DNA of 64,000 bases from Limnohabitans sp. Rim28 (GTDB lineage: Bacteria > Pseudomonadota > Gammaproteobacteria > Burkholderiales > Burkholderiaceae_C). Positions 28,040-36,531 of the stretch are shown here, in pieces (the first letter of the stretch is position 1; every line of letters starts with the position of its first letter). Where the stretch lies: positions 1 to 64,000 of the forward strand of contig NZ_ALKN02000005.1 of NCBI RefSeq assembly GCF_000293865.2, in the 5' to 3' direction. Under the pieces are notes generated by a model that was not told the origin of the DNA, made no database searches, and saw nothing but the letters and a program-made list of their open reading frames with translations. Made by a program: the position numbers and the translations under genes.

Positions 28040-28875
28040 CCCAAAGAAAGCAGGCTGCGCACGCCTTGACGGCGGCCCAGAATGTTCAACAGGTTATCGA
28101 AAGCGGACTCATGGCCCTCTTGTGCGCTGGCTTCGCCGGTAAAGCGCAGGCGTTGGCCCACCCATTGGCCTTGGCCCGACAGCATCAAGGGCCCTTGCAA
28201 GGTACTCAGCTGCACGCTGGGGGTGGCCGTGCCCTCGGGTGTGCCCGACAGTTGGATGCGGTAACTGCCCATGGGTTTGATGGGGCTCAGGCGCGAAGAC
28301 ATGTTTTGCAGGTTCAATTCCAATTGACCTTGCATTTGCATGCGGCCTTGCGCCCAAAGCAGCTGCACTGAGCGGGTGTTCAGCTGCAACTGGCCTTCGG
28401 TTTGCAGGGTGTTCCAAGGCGCGCCCAATCCGGTCAGCAAGGCCGCAGGCCACACCGAGGCGTGGTCGCTGACGCGCAACTGTTGCGTGCCCCAACCCAG
28501 GCTCAATTGCACGTTGGCCGCTTGGGCCATGCAGCAATCGGCTTGCCAGCCCCAACGCACACCATTCAGGGTGGGGGCCAGCGTCCAATGGAAACGGCCT
28601 GTCAAGGCCTGTGGGTCACGGCTACCCTCGCCCCCACTCAGGCGCAATTGGGCCGAGCCTTGCCAGACCGTGCCATGGGGATTGAGCCATTGCACTTGAC
28701 CTTGACTGATCTCGTACACCCCCCAGGCCAACCAGCGTGCAGGCGCCCAAACCACCATGGCCATGCTTGTGCCCAGCAGCGCTCCCCATACCGCATGGCG
28801 CCAAGCAGGTCGCACACCCATGGCCGCGGGGTGGCTTGAGCCGCGTGGGGGCGAAGGGCGCAGGTGGCTGGGCAT
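28036..28875 (-). CDS. gspN: type II secretion protein GspN
   Basis: 279 residues. One N-terminal membrane helix (AVWGALLGTSMAMVVWAPARWLA) followed by a periplasmic domain. Poorly conserved, as is normal for GspN, but the pattern (WLNPHGTVWQGSAQL, then QLSGTPEGTATPSVQLSTLQGPL) and its place between gspM and gspD identify it. It is absent from several secretons and its role is unclear. ATG 28875 chosen because it follows the gspM stop by 5 bp. Confidence 0.85.
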   Translation of the reverse strand: MPSHLRPSPPRGSSHPAAMGVRPAWRHAVWGALLGTSMAMVVWAPARWLAWGVYEISQGQVQWLNPHGTVWQGSAQLRLSGGEGSRDPQALTGRFHWTLAPTLNGVRWGWQADCCMAQAANVQLSLGWGTQQLRVSDHASVWPAALLTGLGAPWNTLQTEGQLQLNTRSVQLLWAQGRMQMQGQLELNLQNMSSRLSPIKPMGSYRIQLSGTPEGTATPSVQLSTLQGPLMLSGQGQWVGQRLRFTGEASAQEGHESAFDNLLNILGRRQGVRSLLSLG

Positions 28876-28880
28876 CGTGC

Positions 28881-29402
28881 TCACGGCAATCTCAGCACCA
28901 AAGTGCCTTGCCACAGCACTTCGCTGGGGGAAGGGTTGGTGACTTGTTGCATGTGTGCCTGTAGAGGCAATGTTTGGGCGTGGTCACGCGCCAGGCTCAA
29001 CCAGCGGGCCATGGCCAGGGCTGGAGCCGCTTCAACGCGCAGGGTGACGTTGTCACCCGATAGGCTGAGTTTGGCATGGGGCCCCAGCTCGGACAGGTTT
29101 TTCTCTAACCATTGGGTGGCTTCCGTGCGCGAGACCGCCGAAGGTTTTTGCAAACCTTGCACCTGCGCTTGCCACTGCAGCATGCGTTGGGTCTGGCTGT
29201 CGAGTGCGGCTTGGCGGGCAGGTGCTTCTTGCCAAGTGCGCCAAGCGGGCGCCAAAGCCCATTGCCACAAAACGGCCAGTGCCAGCACCAGAAAACATGT
29301 GCGAAGCAGTGTTTGTTCGCGCGGACTGCGAGCGTCCCAAGCTTGGCGCCAAGCATTTGAGGCACTTTCCTGTGCCGCTTGCCATGGTTTGAGCGCGCTC
29401 AC
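28881..29402 (-). CDS. gspM: type II secretion protein GspM
   Basis: 173 residues. One membrane helix near residues 33-52 (LLRTCFLVLALAVLWQWAL) with a preceding cytoplasmic stretch and a ferredoxin-like periplasmic domain (LSLSGDNVTLRVEAAPA). GspM partners GspL and GspE. Overlaps gspL by 4 bp. Confidence 0.9.
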   Translation of the reverse strand: MSALKPWQAAQESASNAWRQAWDARSPREQTLLRTCFLVLALAVLWQWALAPAWRTWQEAPARQAALDSQTQRMLQWQAQVQGLQKPSAVSRTEATQWLEKNLSELGPHAKLSLSGDNVTLRVEAAPALAMARWLSLARDHAQTLPLQAHMQQVTNPSPSEVLWQGTLVLRLP

Positions 29403-30652
29403 GGTTTGACCTCCGCTGCCGTGTTCACACGCATCAGCCAGTCATCGCCATCGGCACGCCACAGGTAGCCTTGAGCGCTCAGGTTTTGAACCAGGCCTTG
29501 CTGCTGGGCTGCTGAAGGTTTGAAGTCTTGCAAGCGCAATTGACCCGTTTGGTAAGTCCATTGCCGAGGCGCTGCCAGGTCGGTGGGCAATGCGCCGCCT
29601 AAGGCATTCAGCATGGATTCCAAGTCTGCCGCACCCAGTTGGCCTACGCCTTGACGCAGACGTTCGACTTGCTGGGCCATTTGCAAAGGCGCATCGACCA
29701 CCACTTGGGTGTCTGGAAACGTTTCGCGCAAGATTTGGCCCCAGCGCTGTTGTTGGTCTTGCCAGTCGGCACGTGTTTTCCAGGCCCAAGCATTGAGCCC
29801 AATCAACTGGGCGCTCAGAAGACAGACCAAACCCCAACGTACCGGACGCCAAGAGGGGCTGCGCCACAGGTTGTCCAGACTGCGTTGCAGCTTTTTGAAT
29901 CGCCGGGTCTGCGCGTTGGCGCGCAGTTCAAACTGGGCCAAATCCCAATCCGAGCCGATGGCATCCAGCCAATGTTGACCCGGGGCCATGAGTCGAGCAG
30001 AGGTTTTCGTCCATTCGCTGGCCACCTGCACCACGCCAGGTTCGGCCTGAACAAAGGCCAGTTGACACGCTTCGTCGCTCAGACCCAGAGCCGGCAGATG
30101 GGCCGTGCCTGCATTGAAAGCTTGCCCCCAGACGCCGCGTTCGGCATGGCTCACCCAAAGCCATCCACTGTCGGCATCGCCCAAAGCGGTGATGCGTGCA
30201 GGCGCTGTTTCTGCAGGAGGGTTCAATTCGGGCACGATGCGATGCACCTGAATACCCGCTTGTTCCAGCGCTTGTAAGTGGGCGCTCAGCCATGTGCGAT
30301 CGCACACCGCCACCCAAGGGCGTGCGGTGTTGTGCCAATCGGGTTGCAAGGCCAAGTGCAAATGGCTGGGGTCATCCAGCAAGCGTTCTTCCAGCACGCC
30401 CTGGAGGGCAGCTTGCCAGCGTGCGGGCTGTTTGTGCAAACCCGTGGGCAACTCAACCCGATGCCAAGACAGTGCTGTTGCCGGCACCATGGCCACGGTT
30501 TCTGCGGGTGCAGCGGGTTGGGGCAACAAGGCGCAGGCGGCCCATTGCAGTGTCAGCGGCTGCACCATGGGCTCGGCCCCCACCATGGCATAGGGGTAAG
30601 CCAATGCAGGGTGCGGCAAGTCGGTGGGCAGTTGGACGATCAGGGTGCGCAT
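29399..30652 (-). CDS. gspL: type II secretion protein GspL
   Basis: 417 residues. The cytoplasmic actin-like N-terminal part contains TALSWHRVELPTGL and a WxVA-type GspE-binding region. A membrane helix lies near residues 272-290 (WGLVCLLSAQLIGLNAWAW) and a periplasmic ferredoxin-like domain follows. GspL links the ATPase to the inner-membrane platform. Located 7 bp after gspK. Confidence 0.9.
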   Translation of the reverse strand: MRTLIVQLPTDLPHPALAYPYAMVGAEPMVQPLTLQWAACALLPQPAAPAETVAMVPATALSWHRVELPTGLHKQPARWQAALQGVLEERLLDDPSHLHLALQPDWHNTARPWVAVCDRTWLSAHLQALEQAGIQVHRIVPELNPPAETAPARITALGDADSGWLWVSHAERGVWGQAFNAGTAHLPALGLSDEACQLAFVQAEPGVVQVASEWTKTSARLMAPGQHWLDAIGSDWDLAQFELRANAQTRRFKKLQRSLDNLWRSPSWRPVRWGLVCLLSAQLIGLNAWAWKTRADWQDQQQRWGQILRETFPDTQVVVDAPLQMAQQVERLRQGVGQLGAADLESMLNALGGALPTDLAAPRQWTYQTGQLRLQDFKPSAAQQQGLVQNLSAQGYLWRADGDDWLMRVNTAAEVKP

Positions 30653-30659
30653 GTCCGAA

Positions 30660-31676
30660 TCATTGTAGAGGGGCGCTGTGACGCTTCATGGGACTTTGGA
30701 TGCGCCAGAGCATTCGCACTTGGTTGCCCTCGCGCCGCACCAAGGCGAGTTCTTGGTGCACCACGTTGTCAATGCGCATGCGGCCGTGCACCTCAAAATA
30801 GCGGCTGCGCACGCTGTGCTGCTGTTCGTCCAGCAGGCGAGCGGATGGCCCCAGGGCCTGCTGAACGGCCGTCAGGCTCGTCCAGTGAGCGCGCTGGCGT
30901 TGTTGCACCATTTGGCGCGCCGATGCCAAATCGAGCCCGGCTATGGCAGCCGACAGTACTTCGGCCGAAGCTGTATTCAGGTTCACGGGTGTGGCCTCGG
31001 GCAGCACCGTGATATGGGGCTGCAAGGCCGCTAGGCTGGTGGGGCTCAAGCCCAGCCAAACCAGTTGGGCGGTTTGCTGCGGCATCAATGGCCCTGCCCA
31101 AGTGACGGGAGCGGAGACAGTTGCTGAAACAGAAACGCCGGTCGCTGCATTGCCTGCTGAATTGGACGAGATGCTTTGTTGGCTGCGTTGAAGTTGTTGC
31201 GCCAAGGTTTGCAGCTCGGCCAAGGGCAGGTTCAAGCGCTCAAACAGTGCGGCAAATCGTGCAAATGCCTTGGGTGAGACGTGGCCGTTGTCCAGCAGGT
31301 TCATCACATTCATGCGCGATTGGGCGTCGGTGATCTGCCCCGATAAAAACACTTCGGCATCGCCGTCGCGCCATTGTTGGTCTTGCGACAAAAAGCTTGA
31401 AAGCTTGGACTCCTGTACGGGCAATGCCCAGGGTTCACCCAAATGGTCGGCTTGCGCGCCTTGGGCCGATACCGCGTCTTCGCGCAAAATCAGTCGGGTC
31501 CAATCCAAGGCCCCGGTCATCATCAGGCTGGTTTGACTGCGCCCGCGCTCGGCGGTCTCGATCTCAACTTGCCGCCACTGTTGCCACAAGGCCGCACTGG
31601 CCAAAGTGGTCACCAGTGCCACGGCCAGCATGGCGGTCAACAAGGCTGCGCCGCCTTGCGCTGCAGGGCGGCTCAT
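30660..31676 (-). CDS. gspK: type II secretion minor pseudopilin GspK
   Basis: 338 residues, much longer than the other pseudopilins, as expected for GspK. The N-terminal GGAALLTAMLAVALVTTLASA is the pseudopilin helix with the processing Gly; the usual Glu5 is missing, also normal for GspK, which caps the pseudopilus tip. The globular part contains the GspK helix-hairpin module (PVNLNTASAEVLSAAIAGLD). Overlaps gspJ by 4 bp. Confidence 0.93.
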   Translation of the reverse strand: MSRPAAQGGAALLTAMLAVALVTTLASAALWQQWRQVEIETAERGRSQTSLMMTGALDWTRLILREDAVSAQGAQADHLGEPWALPVQESKLSSFLSQDQQWRDGDAEVFLSGQITDAQSRMNVMNLLDNGHVSPKAFARFAALFERLNLPLAELQTLAQQLQRSQQSISSNSAGNAATGVSVSATVSAPVTWAGPLMPQQTAQLVWLGLSPTSLAALQPHITVLPEATPVNLNTASAEVLSAAIAGLDLASARQMVQQRQRAHWTSLTAVQQALGPSARLLDEQQHSVRSRYFEVHGRMRIDNVVHQELALVRREGNQVRMLWRIQSPMKRHSAPLQ

Positions 31677-32410
31677 GAAGCCGCTCCAGACAGGGTGGGT
31701 CGTACCCAGTCCATGCTGAGCGTGCCCGTGCCAGCCGGGCCTGGTGGCAAGCTGAGCACCAGCCTCACCCCGTCAGGTGTGTTGGGGTCCGGTATCTTGC
31801 CTGCAAGCGGAGCGCCAGCTTGTGTGGGGTTGGTGCTGACCACATCGCTGGACAAAGGGTTGGCCCAGCTGCCACCGCGGTGCACAAAGAGCTGCCATCC
31901 CGACAAGGGGTGAATCTGCACCTGACCTGCCCGCATGTCGTCATTGGGCGTCTGGCCCCATTGCTGGGCCAGGTTCCAGGCGCTTTGCCAGTCTTGCCGT
32001 TGGCTCAAGGGGTCGGATTGCCAGCGCAGCCAATCGCCGCCGCCCGGACGACCCGGGTCGGTGCGCCAAGTCCAGGCCACCACCCGAATGCTGGCCCCGG
32101 GCGCGTTGATGTGGTTGGTCGCGGGTTGTTCGGCACTGCGACGCGTCAGGCGCAACACACGGCCATCCCAGTCCCAGCTGGGGGTGCCGGGCAACTCAGC
32201 CAATTGGTCATGATCGGTTTGCCACTGGGCCAGGCCAGCCTGCAATGTGCGCACTTCGTCGGCTCTGGTTTGCAGGCTGCTTTGTGTGCGCAGCATGCCG
32301 TCCAGGCCGCGCCACACCATCAGGCTCATCAAAGCCATCACGCTGATCGCCACCAAGACCTCAATCAGGGTGAAACCTTGAACCATGTGCTTGGCGCTGT
32401 TTTTGATCAT
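31673..32410 (-). CDS. gspJ: type II secretion minor pseudopilin GspJ
   Basis: 245 residues. A prepilin cleavage site and helix, QGFTLIEVLVAISVMALMSL, sit near residues 11-30, with the Gly/Phe junction and Glu5. The rest is the tip-complex globular domain (WQTDHDQLAELPGTPSWDWDGRVLRL). Translationally coupled with gspK and gspI. Confidence 0.94.
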   Translation of the reverse strand: MIKNSAKHMVQGFTLIEVLVAISVMALMSLMVWRGLDGMLRTQSSLQTRADEVRTLQAGLAQWQTDHDQLAELPGTPSWDWDGRVLRLTRRSAEQPATNHINAPGASIRVVAWTWRTDPGRPGGGDWLRWQSDPLSQRQDWQSAWNLAQQWGQTPNDDMRAGQVQIHPLSGWQLFVHRGGSWANPLSSDVVSTNPTQAGAPLAGKIPDPNTPDGVRLVLSLPPGPAGTGTLSMDWVRPTLSGAAS

Positions 32411-32781
32411 TGCCGCCCCATCACGGTGGACAGTTGCAACACATAGCTGCCTTGCTCCAATACACGCGCATCGACCCGCCTGAAATTCGGATTGGGGGTG
32501 GGTCGAACCGATACTTCAACCTGCAACAAACGCCCGGCTTGGTTGCAGTCCACGCTTTGGTTGCCCGTGTCGGGCAATTGGCGGCGCAAGCGCAGGGCAA
32601 TCAATTCATTCTCAGCGCAAATCTGCCCCAGCATGCTCACAATTTGCCGTTCCGCGTTCCGGCTGAGTGAACCCGTTGCCTGTAAGCCGGCCATCAGCGC
32701 CACCGCCGTGATGCCCAAAGCAACCAGCACCTCGATCAAGGTGAAGCCACGCAAGGATGGGGCCGATCGAGGCGCTCTCAT
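32407..32781 (-). CDS. gspI: type II secretion minor pseudopilin GspI
   Basis: 124 residues. The prepilin motif RGFTLIEVLVALGITAVALM is at residues ~11-30. NAERQIVSMLGQICAENELIALRL matches the conserved GspI segment. ATG 32781 overlaps the gspH stop (ATGA), which decides the start over an earlier in-frame codon. Confidence 0.94.
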   Translation of the reverse strand: MRAPRSAPSLRGFTLIEVLVALGITAVALMAGLQATGSLSRNAERQIVSMLGQICAENELIALRLRRQLPDTGNQSVDCNQAGRLLQVEVSVRPTPNPNFRRVDARVLEQGSYVLQLSTVMGRQ

Positions 32782-33260
32782 GGCCTGGAGCCCGTCCCAT
32801 CGGGTGAACTTTGCACCCTGAACGGCCGCAAGCCATCGGTCACCACCCACAGGTTTTTACCCGGTGCGTTGGTGCTTGATAAGGCCAAAGCCTGCGGCTC
32901 GATCAAGGGTTCTGGCCCCAAAATGACCCGCATACCGGACACGGCGCGTGTGGTGGTGTTCAACCATGTGCGGGGCAAGCCCGGTGGCGGCAAGCCAGCA
33001 AATTCGAAATCGATGCCCGCATTGGAGGTGAGCCAAACCACGGGAACGCCTTGGGCGCGGGCTTGGGCGCGGCCAGTTTCCAGCAAGGCGGCCAACCTTT
33101 CTGCATCTCGCTCTAAACCACTTTCGGCGCTGTCGCGCAGCGACAGGCTGACCCCTGCCGTGGCCACCGCGATCAAGGCCACCACCACCAACAGCTCCAT
33201 CAGGGTGAAGCCCCGGGCTGGGGCGGGGTGGTGTTTACTGCCAGCTGCCAATGTCCGCAT
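32778..33260 (-). CDS. gspH: type II secretion minor pseudopilin GspH
   Basis: 160 residues. Prepilin motif RGFTLMELLVVVALIAVATA at about residues 17-36. The globular part has the GspH pattern (RDAERLAALLETGRAQARAQGVPVVWL). The start at 33260 lies 26 bp inside gspG's 3' end, so translation is coupled. Confidence 0.92.
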   Translation of the reverse strand: MRTLAAGSKHHPAPARGFTLMELLVVVALIAVATAGVSLSLRDSAESGLERDAERLAALLETGRAQARAQGVPVVWLTSNAGIDFEFAGLPPPGLPRTWLNTTTRAVSGMRVILGPEPLIEPQALALSSTNAPGKNLWVVTDGLRPFRVQSSPDGTGSRP

Positions 33261-33696
33261 TGTTGCCTTCGCCGCCGGCCTGACCGTCAGCGCCAAAGGA
33301 CAAGATCTCGACCTCGCTGCGGATGCCAGGGTTCATGTATTGGTAAGGCCGGCCCCAAGGGTCGTTGGGCAGTTTGTCCAAATAGGGTTTCCAGTTGGTG
33401 GGCACGGGCGCTGTGGTGGGCCGCAAGACCAAGGCCCGCAAGCCTTGTTCGGGCGTCGGAAAGCGTTGGTTGTCTAATTTGTAGAGTTTGAGCGCTTGCA
33501 TCAAATTGCCCACATCGGTGCGGGCGGCGGTGATGCGTGCATCGTCGGCGCGCCCCAATACGTTGGGCACGATCAGCGCGGCCAGCACGCCAATGATGGC
33601 CAAAACGACCATCAACTCGATCAAGGTGAAGCCGCGTTGGCGGTGGTGAGCGGGGCGTTGGTTTGAGGGGGCAGGGGTTTGCATGTCGTGAATCAT
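33235..33696 (-). CDS. gspG: type II secretion major pseudopilin GspG
   Basis: 153 residues from ATG 33696 (an ATG at 33684 is the alternative). The prepilin peptide RGFTLIELMVVLAIIGVLAA is followed by the conserved GspG core (YKLDNQRFPTPEQGLRALV and the calcium-binding-loop end PWGRPYQYMNPG...). GspG is the main subunit of the periplasmic pseudopilus. It is the first gene of the gspGHIJKLMNDE-X-F operon and diverges from gspC with only 9-21 bp between start codons. Confidence 0.96.
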   Translation of the reverse strand: MIHDMQTPAPSNQRPAHHRQRGFTLIELMVVLAIIGVLAALIVPNVLGRADDARITAARTDVGNLMQALKLYKLDNQRFPTPEQGLRALVLRPTTAPVPTNWKPYLDKLPNDPWGRPYQYMNPGIRSEVEILSFGADGQAGGEGNNADIGSWQ

Positions 33697-33705
33697 AATC
33701 TGCCT

Positions 33706-34176
33706 ATGTTTCAAATCAATAACATGCCCGCCCGTGTGCTGAGAACGAACACCATGACCGCGCTGATCTGGTGCCTTGCTGCGGCCGGACTCGTTTTCTG
33801 GGTGTTGAAATTCCCCCTGGATTCAGCGCCTCTTCACAGCTTGGCCGCGTCAGTCCCAAAGGACGGCTCGGGTTCGATGGCCGAGGCCGATGTCAAGACC
33901 GCTCGGGCATGGGGCGTTCAGTCGGCCCAGCCTGAAGTGAGTGTGGCTTTGTCCTCGCGCTTTCAACTGTTGGGCGTCATCGCGAGCGCATCAGGCCAAG
34001 GCAGTGCCTTGATCTCGGTGGATGGGCAGCCACCCAAAGCGTTTCGCGTGGGGCAAACATTGACCGAGGGGCTGACATTGATCAGCCTGAGCGCCAAGCA
34101 AGCCAATGTGGGGCCCACTGGCTCTGGCGTTGGCGGTTTCTCGTTGGCGCTGCAGGGTCAAGGCAAGGCGCCTTGA
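33706..34176 (+). CDS. gspC: short GspC-like type II secretion protein
   Basis: 156 residues. One N-terminal membrane helix (TALIWCLAAAGLVFWVLKFPL) and a homology-region domain (SRFQLLGVIASASGQGSALISVDGQPPKAF, RVGQTLTEGL) that in GspC contacts the GspD N0 domain. It lacks the C-terminal PDZ or coiled-coil of classical GspC (about 270-300 residues). Transcribed opposite to the rest of the gsp locus. The start ATG 33706 has no clear ribosome-binding site. Confidence 0.8.
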   Translation: MFQINNMPARVLRTNTMTALIWCLAAAGLVFWVLKFPLDSAPLHSLAASVPKDGSGSMAEADVKTARAWGVQSAQPEVSVALSSRFQLLGVIASASGQGSALISVDGQPPKAFRVGQTLTEGLTLISLSAKQANVGPTGSGVGGFSLALQGQGKAP

Positions 34177-34177
34177 C
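34157..34177. terminator. Hairpin between convergent gspC and ilvA
   Basis: GTCAAGGC (34157-34164), loop AAGGC, GCCTTGAC (34170-34177): a perfect 8-bp stem straddling the gspC stop codon. No T run follows on either strand, so it is a weak terminator candidate. Confidence 0.4.
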
Positions 34178-34192
34178 ACTCTTGCAGGTGCA

Positions 34193-35761
34193 TCAAGCGC
34201 GCAAAAACAGCCGATAAACCGGGTTGTCCGTTTCTTCTGCATACGGATAACCCAGGGTTTGCAAGAACTTGTCAAAGGCTTTGTCGTCTTTGGCGGGCAC
34301 TTGCAGGCCCACCAAAATGCGGCCGTAGTCGGCACCTTGGTTGCGGTAATGAAACAGGCTGATGTTCCAGCCCGGCCGCATCAGGCTCAAGAACTTGAAC
34401 AGTGCGCCGGGCCGCTCGGGGAACTCAAAGCGCAACAGACGCTCATCTTGTGACAAGGCTGAATGCCCACCCACCATGTGGCGTATGTGCTCCTTGGCCA
34501 ACTCGTCGTGCGTCAGGTCAATCGCTTTGAAAAGTTGTTTGTTGAATTTGGCCGTGATCTTGGTGCTCTCGCCCTTGCCGTGGGTACTCAGGCCCAAAAA
34601 CACATGGGCTTTGTCCGAGTCGCTCATGCGGTAGTTGAACTCGGTCACATTGCGCGGTCCGCCCGGCAAGCTGCCGATCAGCTCTAAAAAGCGCTTGAAG
34701 CTGCCACGCTCTTCAGGAATGGTCACGGCAAACAAGGCCTCTTTTTCTTCACCCACGTCGGCGCGTTCGGCCACGAAGCGCAGACGGTCAAAGTTCATGT
34801 TCGCGCCGCACAAAATGGCCGCAAAGGTCTGGCCCTTGCATTTATGTGCCGCCACATACTGTTTGATGGCGGCCACGGCCAGTGCGCCCGCCGGCTCCAC
34901 GATCGAGCGGGTGTCCACAAACACATCCTTGATGGCCGCGCACACCGCATCGGTGTCCACCGTCATGTACTCGTCCACCAAATTGCTGGCCACGCGGAAG
35001 GTCTCTTCGCCCACCAGTTTCACGGCCGTGCCGTCCGAGAACAGGCCCACATCGGGCAGCGTCACGCGTTTTTGGGCCGCCACCGATTGCATCATCGCGT
35101 CAGAGTCGTTCATCTGCACGCCAATCACCTTGACCCCCGGGCGCACCGCCTTGATGTAGTTGGCCACGCCAGCAACCAATCCGCCACCGCCTATGGCCAC
35201 AAACACCGCATCCAGTGGCCCTTGGTGCTGGCGCAGCATTTCCATGGCAATCGTGCCTTGGCCCGCGATCACGTCCGGGTCGTCAAAGGGGTGCACAAAG
35301 GTCAGGCCCTGCTTTTTTTGCAAGGCCAGCGAATGGTTGTAGGCGTCGGAGTAACTGTCCCCAAACAAAACAACCTCACCGCCCAAGCCTTTGACCGCAT
35401 CGATCTTGACCTGCGGTGTGGTGGTGGGCATGACGATGATGGCGCGGGTGCCCAGCTTGCTGGCACTCAAGGCTACGCCTTGTGCATGGTTGCCTGCCGA
35501 GGCGCAGATCACCCCCTTTTTGAGCTGCTCAGGGCTCAGGTGGGCCATCTTGTTGTAAGCCCCGCGCAGCTTGAAGCTGAACACCGGCTGCTGGTCTTCG
35601 CGCTTCAAAAGCACCTGGTTACCCAAGCGCTTGGACAGGTTTTTGGCCGTTTCCAAGGCGGACTCGGTCGCCACGTCATACACCTTGGCGTTGAGGATCT
35701 TGATCAGGTAGTCGGCGGGTTGGAGTTTGGGGGTCATCATGTTCGGTGCGATGTCGGGCAT
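34193..35761 (-). CDS. ilvA: threonine ammonia-lyase (threonine dehydratase), biosynthetic
   Basis: About 522 residues from ATG 35761 (ATG 35740 or 35737 are alternatives). It converts threonine to 2-oxobutanoate, the first step of isoleucine synthesis, using PLP. The PLP-lysine motif is FSFKLRGAYNKM, the phosphate-binding loop is GGGGLVAGVA, and ASAGNHAQGVALSA is typical. Two C-terminal ACT-like domains (RGSFKRFLELIGSLPGG and RLLRFEFPERPGALFKFL) mark the long, isoleucine-inhibited biosynthetic form. An attenuator-like terminator lies 39 bp before the start. Confidence 0.95.
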   Translation of the reverse strand: MPDIAPNMMTPKLQPADYLIKILNAKVYDVATESALETAKNLSKRLGNQVLLKREDQQPVFSFKLRGAYNKMAHLSPEQLKKGVICASAGNHAQGVALSASKLGTRAIIVMPTTTPQVKIDAVKGLGGEVVLFGDSYSDAYNHSLALQKKQGLTFVHPFDDPDVIAGQGTIAMEMLRQHQGPLDAVFVAIGGGGLVAGVANYIKAVRPGVKVIGVQMNDSDAMMQSVAAQKRVTLPDVGLFSDGTAVKLVGEETFRVASNLVDEYMTVDTDAVCAAIKDVFVDTRSIVEPAGALAVAAIKQYVAAHKCKGQTFAAILCGANMNFDRLRFVAERADVGEEKEALFAVTIPEERGSFKRFLELIGSLPGGPRNVTEFNYRMSDSDKAHVFLGLSTHGKGESTKITAKFNKQLFKAIDLTHDELAKEHIRHMVGGHSALSQDERLLRFEFPERPGALFKFLSLMRPGWNISLFHYRNQGADYGRILVGLQVPAKDDKAFDKFLQTLGYPYAEETDNPVYRLFLRA

Positions 35762-35799
35762 ACTGCATCGCTCAAAAGAATGGTTTGATGATAACGGCC

Positions 35800-35936
35800 A
35801 AAAAAATGCCCCAAGTCTTGCGACTTGGGGCAAATCCACCTTTTCAGAGGGTGGAGGAGACAACCGGTGCGGGCTAAAAAAGCACGCTTGTTCGCAATTG
35901 TAGGCGTGAATTGTTGCAATGCAGCAGAAATAGCCC
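35800..35936 (-). promoter_or_regulatory. ilvA leader with attenuator-like terminator
   Basis: On the minus strand, an 11-bp perfect stem (TGCCCCAAGTC, loop GCAA, GACTTGGGGCA; 35832-35807) is followed by seven T residues (35806-35800). It lies 39 bp before the ilvA start, with no minus-strand gene upstream whose transcript it could end. Further upstream are a TCCACC/GGTGGA hairpin (35835-35855) and a long-range GGGCTA/TAGCCC pairing (35931-35936 with 35871-35876). This is the layout of transcription attenuation. I could not find a convincing Ile/Leu/Val-rich leader peptide, so the sensing mechanism is open. Confidence 0.7.
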
Positions 35937-36071
35937 TCAGAAGATAAAAAATGTGGGTTTTTTGAGCCGCGGTTTGCGCAAGATCACATGCCACGCTGGG
36001 CTTTGACCGGTTTGGGTAACATCCTGACCAGCCTTCGGCAAGACTCGCCGCAATCATTGGAGGAAAAATTC

Positions 36072-36524
36072 ATGGAATGCACAGTCACCTGGACCGGCGC
36101 TGCCGGCACGCGCTCGGGGATGGGCTTTTTGGCCGAAACTGGCTCAGGCCACATGGTCGCCATGGACGGTGCACCAGACGCGGCCAAGCCTGAAAACGGT
36201 GGCCAAAATCTTGCCCCCCGTCCCATGGAAATGCTTTTGGCTGGCACGGGCGGTTGCACCGCCTATGACGTGGTGCTGATCTTGAAGCGCGGACGCCACG
36301 ATGTGCGCGGCTGCAGCGTCAAGCTCAGCAGCGAACGCGCCGAGGTCGACCCCAAAGTATTCACCCGCATCAACATGCATTTCACAGTCACGGCCAAAGG
36401 CGTGCCTGCCAGTGCCGTCGAGCGCGCCATCGCCATGAGCCACGACAAATACTGCTCGGCCAGCATCATGATCGGCAAAACTGCCGAGATCACCACCAGT
36501 TTTGAGGTGGTGGAGGCCGCTTAA
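36072..36524 (+). CDS. OsmC family protein
   Basis: 150 residues. OsmC-like proteins reduce organic or fatty-acid hydroperoxides with two cysteines; both are present here, in GTGGCTAYDVVLILKRG and in HDKYCSASIMIGKTA. The ATG at 36072 has a strong GGAGG at 36058-36062. This deviates from classical Ohr/OsmC in its N-terminus, closest to the YhfA-like branch. Convergent with coq7. Confidence 0.9.
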   Translation: MECTVTWTGAAGTRSGMGFLAETGSGHMVAMDGAPDAAKPENGGQNLAPRPMEMLLAGTGGCTAYDVVLILKRGRHDVRGCSVKLSSERAEVDPKVFTRINMHFTVTAKGVPASAVERAIAMSHDKYCSASIMIGKTAEITTSFEVVEAA

Positions 36525-36531
36525 AAACCTT

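Noticed and set aside
35800..35863. An ilvA start upstream (TTG near 35863) that would place the hairpin in coding sequence
   Set aside because: The added N-terminus has no family similarity and would be encoded through a perfect terminator; starts near 35761-35737 fit the family.
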